Source: Channallabes apus (lineage: Eukaryota; Chordata; Actinopteri; Siluriformes; Clariidae). Taken from it: DNA of 64,000 nt. This document shows, piece by piece, positions 57,122 through 64,000 of this stretch. A model generated the notes under the pieces. The model did no database searches. It was given only the letters and a program-made list of their open reading frames with translations, and was not told the origin of the DNA. Positions within the stretch are counted from its first letter, which is position 1. Every line of letters starts with the position of its first letter. The position numbers and the translations under genes are program-made. The DNA is taken from contig CM060121.1 in the NCBI GenBank assembly GCA_030522415.1, positions 25,506,412 to 25,570,411 on the forward strand. The letters are read 5' to 3'.

Positions 57122-57865
57122 TACATTTTAGGAATATATTAACATTTGCAGACATCATTATATGTTGAATGGAACTTGTAAGCCTTTGAATGGTGTTAAA
57201 AATACTTGCAAAACAAGTATTGCTGCCATACATTGGAGGGAACTTCTGAGGTGGTCAGTGATTGATGGCACGGTCGGTCGGAGGGGGTTGTGATCACACC
57301 TATAGATCTTTTGTTCTAGGCCATCGGTTAAATATCTCTCCACTTGGAAGCAAAAACATGCAAGGGATTTCAGCATCTCGAAGCACATACTAAGCTGTTT
57401 ATAAAGTAGATACTGTTTGTTTTTTCATTTTGTAATCTTTCCCATGTTTACTGTGTACTGTATGTATATTCATTTTTTAATGAATTACTGTAAATAAACT
57501 ACACATTCCGTTACCAGAAATGACTTTTATGTTTTTTGTGCGTGCTAAACTAAACTTCAGGGTCAAAGTAATATCGATTTTATTTGAAAAGTATTATATA
57601 TTTACATTGCTGATAAGTTCAACCTTAGATTCATATATAAACTGCTTCAAAGTCTTTCCACCCCGTGACCGCTGAAATCCGACAGACGCAGGGCTCAAGG
57701 GAGGTGTGTCTGTGTGTGTGTGTGTGTGTGCGGGTGTGTATGTGTGTGTGTGCGCGTGCGCTTCAGCCTGTCCTTTTTTCAGCGGATTTTTCTGCTACCG
57801 CAGATCAGTTTACCAACTTGTAATATATACATTTTAGTAATATATTAACATGTGCAGACATTTAT
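57122..57865. repeat. Direct repeats and unclassified DNA
   Basis: 57122-57158 and 57825-57863 share ATACATTTTAGKAATATATT followed by AACATKTGCAGACAT. They bracket about 670 bp that contains AATAAAC at 57494. It may be a duplicated target or part of a tandem array. Confidence 0.5.
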
Positions 57866-58560
57866 TTGAGGGTGCGCTGCCCTCTCTTGCCCCTGCGTAG
57901 AGCCTACACACACACACACACACATCTATCTATCTATCTATCTATCATATAAATACACATTTGGAATCTGCATCTACATTTTCTGTTACAAGTATAGAAT
58001 TAGGTTCAGCTGAGACTCATGATCAATGGTGTTAGGGTACTTATGTAGTGATAATTAGTTTCAGCCAAATCATTAAAACTAACAATGGACTATGACACTC
58101 ATGAGAGGGGATATGAAGGTGTTATTCATTTATTTATTCTCTACAAGGGTGCGAACTACAATACAGACCAAACTATAACTCTCTCTTACTACTATAAAAA
58201 TTCTAAATATAAACAAACAAAATACAGCTTTTTTTCCTCAGAGGTAAACGGAAAAGTGAAGTTGTTCAGCTGTTTACTGTCACTGCAGCTTCTTCAAAGT
58301 CTTCCCACTCCGTCACCGCTGAAATCCGACACGACACCACGTTAGGCTGCGTCTTGACTCATTTGTATACCGACGGTGATTGGATGTTTCCCGAGGGCTA
58401 AGGGGAGTGTGTGTGTCTGTGTGTGTGTGTGTGTCTATGTGTGTGCGTGCGCGCGCGTACTTCTTCTACTGTTCTAAAACCTCTAAATATAAACAAACAA
58501 AATACAGCTTTTTTTTCAGAGGTAAACGGAAAAGTGAAGATGTTCAGTGTCACTATGCAG
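57640..58560. repeat. Two sets of diverged direct repeats
   Basis: Unit 1 (CTTCAAAGTCTTYCCACYCC, then CCGCTGAAATCCGACA) is at 57645 and 58293. Unit 2 (CTAAATATAAACAAACAAAA, then AGAGGTAAACGGAAAAGTGA) is at 58203 and 58482. (GT)n runs follow unit 1 each time. Confidence 0.7.
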
Positions 58561-59744
58561 ATGTTACACTCAGTGGAGTTACCGAAATCATTGGTTTAGT
58601 TATCATTGAGTTGCCACACATCATTTCCACATTTCACTCGCTTTTATTCCTCTTATGTGAACATAAACAGTGAAACATTCCACAGGTTTATAATACACCG
58701 CGGCCAAGTGAACCACATTCCCGTCGAACGAAACGAGGCATAATCGTGGTGTTCGCTTCGGTTATGCCACACCATAGTTTATTACCTGCTGTGGTAGATC
58801 TGAATATTTATTCAAATACAATAATAAAGCTTTATATACTCAGGAGGGCTCAGTACATTGTTTTAGCGATAGTTTCACGGAAGCGAGTTCAGAACTAATC
58901 TAAAAAAAACATCCGAAGCTTCAAAAAGATCCGAAGCTTCAAATAGAATGAACGAACTAATGAATTTTCTTAAAACGTTAGAAAATTAAGTAGAGCTAAA
59001 TCCCTAAATCTCCTTATAAAATATCGCTGATTATCAATGCGAGAATGAATGGCGAATTGTCATATGGCGAGGGATAGGCTTCAGTGAAATTTATATAATT
59101 GATATATATGTAATTGATATACTGTATATACAGACGTGTGTGTCATTTTAATTCAAATGAACATTTTAATGCTTTCTGATACACTTATCAACTTATCCAC
59201 ATACACTTATCAACACAAACTCTCCGTGCACGCACACACAATCTCTAAAAAATGAATATTAATAACATACATATACAAATAAACAAATGTAGGTGTAATA
59301 AAAGTAGTCATGATGTGAGTACTCGCCCAGCAAACCAGCCTTTTGCAGCGGCTTAAAACGTATGAATTATCTTCAAATATAAAAAAAAAGCGAAAAGACA
59401 CTCGATTATTTTGCATAGGTTATTTGTTTAATTCAAAAAGTTTGTAAAAACACTTTAAAACGAGAGAAAATCTGTTAAAATCCTCGTTCGCCTTCTCAGC
59501 GTTAGGTTGCGAGTGACGTCATGATTTGAATCTGCGCGCCACCGGGGAAACATAGGGAAACTGACTTTCTCGGACGACCGGCTTTTAGATAAAGTCCTTC
59601 CATGCGCCATCTGGCGGATATTCAGTGAAGCGCAACACATAAATTTTAAATTCCCGAATTTTGCCTCCGGCAAGTCGCGGCACGCCGCGCGCTAAATTGC
59701 GGCCTCTCGCGGGAAAACACGCGCAGTTTTAAAGGCGACATCTG

Positions 59745-59913
59745 TATATTAGGTAACGATTTAGCTGGTGGTAAGGTTTTTCACTTGCCTGTTGTAACGG
59801 ATGCTCCTGAGGTGCATGAAAGTGACGCGCTGTCACGTGAGTTTCCCTCTGTTTTTAGTACCTGTGTGGTGACGCGCGCTCAGGCTCGTAAAATGAAGGA
59901 TGTTCACTCTTAA
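59745..59913 (+). CDS. End of the gag-protease frame of the LTR element
   Basis: After the nested transposon the frame resumes ILGNDLAGGKVFHLPVV, continues to CVVTRAQARKMKDVHS, and stops at 59911-59913. LGNDLAGGK lies at the end of the protease-like domain in related retroelements, where RT normally follows. Here the polypurine tract follows instead. Confidence 0.82.
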
Positions 59914-59922
59914 GGGAGGGGG
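59912..59922 (+). promoter_or_regulatory. Polypurine tract of the gag-only LTR element
   Basis: AAGGGAGGGGG directly before the 3' LTR, overlapping the stop codon of the coding frame. It would prime plus-strand DNA synthesis. Confidence 0.88.
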
Positions 59923-60732
59923 TGTTACAATATTGGATTTATTTGTTTTTTGTGTGTCTGGTTATGCTGGCTTTGTCTCTGCTATGTCCCTGCTGGTGGT
60001 GGGATAGGGGTGTCTCCCCTTGCTTCAGGTTCCACCCTCTTCAGTGTGCCTGGAAATCTATTGGCTGCTGCTCTGCCTGTCCTTTGTTAGTCCCGCCTCC
60101 TCCCAGCTGATTTGTTCTCCAGGACACCCAGAGGCCTACTTAAGGCCTTCAGACCACCATGCTACAGACCGTGTCTTTGCTTACTGCTTATCTTATGCTT
60201 GATCCTAAATGTTACTCTGTGTATGACCCTTTTGCTTCGTTTCTGACTACTCTTTGATTTTCCCCTTTTTGATAATTGCTTGGTTTTCGATTGCCTATTC
60301 CGTGTATGACCATTTTGCTTGTTTTGGACTACGCTTTTGTGTTTGCCCTCTTTGTTTTTGTTGGTTTGGTTGTAGATACTTTTGTATATATTTGTATTTA
60401 ATTAGTTATTGAGTGGCTTAGTAAGGAGTCGACGCCATTTTGTTTGCACTTTGTTTTTTTTGGTTTGTGGTTAGTTAGGGAGTTGAGGGAAGAACTTTGT
60501 ATTTCTGTTTCTTTATTTTCGGTGCAGGTTAGTTGTGTCACCTTGGTATTAGATAGAGGTAATTTTGTTTATTGTTTTGGCCTTGTCGGCTTCTGAAGCT
60601 TACAGCCACCCTTTTGGGATTTGCTTATTCACCTTATTGTAAATAAACACTACGCAAACGCACTTTTGGTCTCACCCCCTTCTTTCTTTTTTTTCACTCC
60701 TGTTACGGCCCGACCTAGACCAGGGCGTAACA
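59923..60732 (+). repeat. 3' LTR of the gag-only element
   Basis: Pairs with 50901-51711, about 99% identical by eye, ending GGGCGTAACA. Confidence 0.92.
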
Positions 60733-61722
60733 CCTTCAGCCCAAACCTTTATCCGGCGCTGCAAGAGAACATGGCAACGTGCCAGCAACCATCTACTGCG
60801 CACCGTAAGTGCCTTCCAACGTCAGGCAAAATCGTCATCGGTCATCAGCTGTCATGCGCACTCAGCCGCGACCGCCACTAGGACCCGGAAGTAAGACGGT
60901 CGCGAATCTGAAAGCATAAAAGGAAACAAGATGGCGCCGCACATCGCTCTGTCATTGAGTTTTGCCCATGCTATTTCGGAATCGTTCCCGTTCATGTGAG
61001 TACTCACTTTCTTGGCTTTACTTTCAGACTGAGTGTGTGTTTATAGGACTAGGGTTAGATTGTGTCTTTCCTTTGCTCATTCACTGTGAGAGTCCTTATA
61101 GTAAATCGCGTGATTATCCTGCCCGCTCGTGTCCATCCACGTTTGGGTTTACCATTCACGCTACAGGGCTAACTGCTAAAGCTATCGCCTTTCTGGTAAT
61201 CCCGGGTTAGTTCCTGACATCAGCCCCCAGATATCATATCAGCCAAAGGGTCATGCTGTCTGCATGTGACCTCCCCCTCAAGACCACGTCCAAAAAACTT
61301 TCACCAAGATTCATTGGACCTTTCACCATCACTCGGATCATAAATCCATGCTTCGTCCGACTAGCCCTACCACTCAATCCTACATTTCACGTCTCCCAGA
61401 TCCGTCGACTGGTTCCCTGTCCATTATCTCCACCCATCCAACCCCCTCCCCCCCGCCTCGACTCATAGATGGAGGTGAAGCCTTCACAGTCCGTAGACTC
61501 CTCAGGTCTCGCCGTCGTGGTCTCCAATACCTGGTGGACTGGGAGGGCTATGGCCCAGAGGAGCGGAGTTGGGTACCAGCCAGGTTCATCCTGGATCACT
61601 CCCTTATCACTGACTTTCATAGGCTCCACCCTGAGGCACCTGCTAGAACGCCAGGTGGCGTTCATAAGGGGGGGGGGTACTGTCATGACCCATCAAGCTA
61701 CAGCCCTGCCATGATCTTATAG
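60733..61722 (+). pseudogene. Chromovirus integrase end and chromodomain
   Basis: Resumes after the LTR element in SAQTFIRRCKR (60733-60849), is interrupted by the solo LTR, then continues from 61220: [20 protein letters not shown] (GPY/F-type region with [10 protein letters not shown]), [11 protein letters not shown], and the chromodomain [20 protein letters not shown] followed by [12 protein letters not shown] frame change lies near 61450. Chromodomains direct integration to marked chromatin in this clade. Confidence 0.85.
60850..61219 (+). mobile_element. Solo LTR in the chromovirus integrase (TSD tcagc)
   Basis: Begins TGTCATGCGCACTCAGC and ends GGGTTAGTTCCTGACA, with tcagc at 60845-60849 and 61220-61224. 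370 bp. A TATA-like GCATAAAAGG is at 60914. Its start resembles the chromovirus LTR start at 61681 (TGTCATGACC), so it may belong to a related family. Confidence 0.87.
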
Positions 61723-61980
61723 GCATTTCGGTTCCACGTTCCCAACCACACCTTACATATCACCACCTCACCTTCCGCTCTCAGCACACCTGGGAGCTAT
61801 CATCAATCATCCTCCCTACCTACTTAAACCGCACTCTGCCACCGTCATGTCGCCAGATTATTGAGTGCTCTCCATAGCCCAATTTTCCAGCGATTCTTCT
61901 ATGCTCAGTTTCTCCAGTTACCGACCACGCTTTGTTTATCTCGACCTCGCTCTCGCCTCACATCTTGGATTTACACTTTT
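61681..61980 (+). repeat. Chromovirus 3' LTR, right end unclear
   Basis: Starts TGTCATGACCCATC right after the purine tract AAGGGGGGGGGG (61667-61677). The sequence keeps LTR-like composition to about 61980, where an unrelated AT-rich region begins. No matching CA end was found. Confidence 0.65.
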
Positions 61981-62331
61981 TTCTAAAAGTTTAAGAGATC
62001 ACCCTTGTCCTATTTAATAACTACATAATTATCACATTTGGTTTCTGGTACTTAGAAATCCTCAGTAGCCTTTAACCTCAAGGGTTTTTGTTTTTTTTCA
62101 TTGATTTACATTGTCATTTTCAGTAAACAGTAGATAAAATTGCTACTGGCTCTGTTAGCAAAGAGATTTTCCCAATGTTTGTCAGAAACAGAACCATATC
62201 CCTGATCTTCATATAATGTCTTTATAGTACCTTCTTCAGATTATTAGGTTATTCTGATAAGGGCAGATGTGTTTAACATGTGGGGTTAGCTTGATAGGGG
62301 TGTGACCTAATATATTCATTATTTAGCTTGA
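61981..62331. other. Unclassified AT-rich sequence
   Basis: Nothing recognised. TTTCTAAAAGTTTAAGAGATC at its start is reminiscent of the MITE ends at 20855, but no second end was found. Confidence 0.3.
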
Positions 62332-63221
62332 TGTTACGGTTTCCTATTTAGATGTTAAATTTGCTCTTAATGTCTAAGGGGGATAGGAAGCCGACATAAG
62401 AAAATAAAAAAAAAAGTAAGGTTAATATTTTGTAAACCGTCACTGATTACTATTTGAGAAGTCCTTTATGAACAAGAACGAGACAAACTCCAGAGTAGCG
62501 CTAAGTTTTAACAAACTTTAGTAATTTAAAGCACCAAAACACACAGTGGAAACCAATAGTACAAATAGTGAAAGAAAGAATATTTACAGAAAATATATAC
62601 AAAGTAATAAATAGGCATTCAACGGTGGGAGCCACGAGCAGAGCTTAAATCAAATAAATAAATAAAACAAAACACCTTCTAACTTATGCGCGGCAGTCAA
62701 TCTAACCTATAAACACAACGAAAACAAAATCAGGGCTTGGGATGCCCGCTAACTACACTAACTAGCCAAAACATAAGTACAACAAGTAGCTCTCACTCCT
62801 ATCTAGTGTGTCTAAACAAAGTCTAACTCTACGTGCTGTTTATGTAAACCCTAGGGCGTACTAACCTGGACTCGACACCGCGAATAGAGACACGTCCAAG
62901 AACTCATACCGGGCGGAGTTGGGATGAACGATACACATAAAGAGAGAGTAGCGTATCACACACACAACATTCACAAATCACCATAACAACATACAGAATA
63001 CCGGAAGTATAGCATCACCATAACAACATATATATGAATGAAACAAAAGCCGCCCCTGGCTGCGTCACTTCCGGGTTCTTATACTCGGCTAGGGCAGTCT
63101 CATTGGTTCCTACGGGAATCGCGGTCGCGCTGGAAACCATGATTGACGGGTGCGATGCCCAATCCCAGGACCTGAAAGACATAGGCACCAAAATACATGC
63201 AAAATACTACGGGACGTAACA
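62332..63221 (-). repeat. LTR of a second gypsy element
   Basis: On the minus strand it begins TGTTACGTCCCGTAG after a purine tract (AAGGGTGTGGG, 63222-63232) and ends GGAAACCGTAACA, giving inverted TGTTACG/CGTAACA tips. A TATA-like GAGTATAAGAACC lies near 63080. 890 bp; the left boundary is deduced from the inverted tips only. Confidence 0.65.
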
Positions 63222-63297
63222 CCCACACCCTTAAGAACAAACGTATATGTTTGCAAAAAAAAAAAAAAAAAAAAACCACCACAATACTCTAGTGTTT

Positions 63298-64000
63298 AAA
63301 CTCGGGACAGCGCATCTGCCACTACGTTATCCGTACCTCTTTTATACATAATGTCAAGATTGTAGTTTTGGATGATGAGAGACCATCTCATCAACCTCTG
63401 GTTCTGATTACGCATACGAGAAATAAAAGTTAGCGGGTTATGATCTGTGTAAACCACAACAGGATGAATAGAAGAACCAACGTAGACCTCGAAGTGCTGC
63501 AGCGCTAACAGCAAGGCCAGAGCCTCCTTCTCTATCGTTGAATAATTACGTTGACTTTTACTGAACTTCTTTGAGAAGTAACAAACAGGGTGGTTGATTC
63601 CATCCTTGTCTTCCTGTAAAAGAACAGCACCAGCTCCTACTTCACTTGCGTCGACTTCCAGTTTAAATCCAACCCTAAAATCTGGGGCAGACAACACAGG
63701 CCCGCTGCACAACAGAGCTTTAATATTATCAAAAGCAATCTGACATTCAGGTGACCACACAAACGGTTCAGAAGGACTAAGTAGGGAAGTCAGCGGAACC
63801 GCAACAGAGGAAAAGTTCCGACAAAAGCACCGATAGTAACCAGCCATACCCAAAAATCGTCGTAATTCTCGCCTGGTTTTTGGCCTAGGGAACTCATTAA
63901 TAACTGAAATTTTTGCTGTTACCGGTCGCACTTTACCTTGTCCTACTTGTTTACCTAAATAGGTCACTGTTGCTTTGCCAATTTCACATTTTGCCAAATT
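63298..64000 (-). CDS. Gypsy pol fragment: RT end and RNase H, integrase absent
   Basis: Open from the window edge to a stop 65 bp before the polypurine tract. It reads CEIGKATVTYLGKQVGQGKV and LRRFLGMAGYYRCFCRNFS (RT thumb/connection). RNase H follows with LEVDASEVGAGAVL (Asp), STIEKEALALLLALQHFEVY (Glu) and VYTDHNPLTFI (Asp), ending VVADALSRV. Integrase would normally follow but is missing. It is a different lineage from the chromovirus at 32-62 kb. The 5' part lies outside the window. Confidence 0.88.

Larger units (their letters stand above)
53466..59744. mobile_element. 6.3-kb TA-flanked DNA transposon, relative of the 10.3-kb element
   Basis: The inverted ends are CAGATGTTGCCATTAAAAAC and CAGATGTCGCCTTTAAAACT (right, reversed), with TA at 53464-53465 and 59745-59746. 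Excision with one TA rejoins GVSL to ILGNDLAGG, restoring the frame of the host retroelement. Internal blocks match the 10.3-kb element in reverse order and orientation (53516-55935 with 46505-47285; 59165-59290 with 40506-40640). It holds two Tc1-type elements. No transposase of its own was seen. Confidence 0.85.
50901..60732 (+). mobile_element. Gag-protease-only LTR retrotransposon (TSD cctt)
   Basis: Two LTRs of about 810 bp (50901-51711, 59923-60732) differ at only about ten positions. Direct repeats cctt flank the element (50897-50900, 60733-60736). Without the nested transposon the internal region is only about 1.9 kb: a gag and protease-like frame, a stop, a purine tract and the LTR. 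RT, RNase H and integrase are absent, so it depended on an autonomous partner. Confidence 0.9.

Overview
This window is vertebrate genomic DNA, almost certainly from a teleost fish. An otophysan such as a catfish is my best guess, from recognising the repeat families rather than from any search. The evidence is the repeat content: several Tc1-like transposon families, L2-type and RTE-type LINEs, a tRNA-derived SINE, a fish Ty3/gypsy chromovirus, an env-bearing endogenous retrovirus, solo LTRs, and many (TA)n, (CA)n and (TAGA)n microsatellites. I find no intact host protein-coding gene. The only host-gene traces are an intron-retaining RPL19 pseudogene (8.9-9.2 kb) and a CpG-rich segment that could be a minus-strand first exon (4.4-4.9 kb).

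Layout. 0-6.6 kb: a dead Tc1 element, a LINE tail that seeds a (TAGA)n array, a degraded mariner-like transposase and two SINEs. 8.9-14.5 kb: RPL19 fragment, internally deleted RTE LINE, 5'-truncated L2 LINE, and a mariner remnant split by a solo LTR. 14.8-19.4 kb: a near-complete L2 LINE on the minus strand with an intact esterase ORF1. 19.4-27.3 kb: internally deleted Tc1, a MITE, an ERV (LTR-env-pol, minus strand, no integrase) and a second copy of the first Tc1 family. 27.4-32.4 kb: two LTR pieces, a SINE, a Harbinger transposase tail and unclassified DNA. 32.4-62 kb: one chromovirus of about 4.6 kb, cut into five pieces by later insertions. 62.3-64 kb: the 3' end of another gypsy element.

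The 32.4-62 kb stack is the most interesting part. The chromovirus holds (i) an L2 LINE flanked by cctttaa; (ii) a 10.3-kb TA-flanked DNA transposon (38954-49295); (iii) a gag-protease-only LTR retrotransposon (50901-60732, flanked by cctt); and (iv) a solo LTR (flanked by tcagc). The LTR retrotransposon itself holds a 6.3-kb TA-flanked DNA transposon (53466-59744), which holds a Tc1 element, giving four nested levels. The host reading frames resume across each junction, so the boundaries can be set almost to the base.

The two TA-flanked DNA transposons share internal blocks in opposite relative orientation but have different termini. The larger copy carries two convergent spliced cargo genes: a Myb/SANT-like DNA-binding protein on the plus strand (two exons, two nonsense codons) and an unnamed protein on the minus strand (phase-0 exons). 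It also has about 390-bp inverted internal arms, each with a tRNA-like block. I cannot place this pair in a named superfamily, and it is the best candidate here for an undescribed element. The other notable point is that both L2 copies separate ORF1 from ORF2 by a single in-frame TGA, with no ATG ahead of the endonuclease domain.
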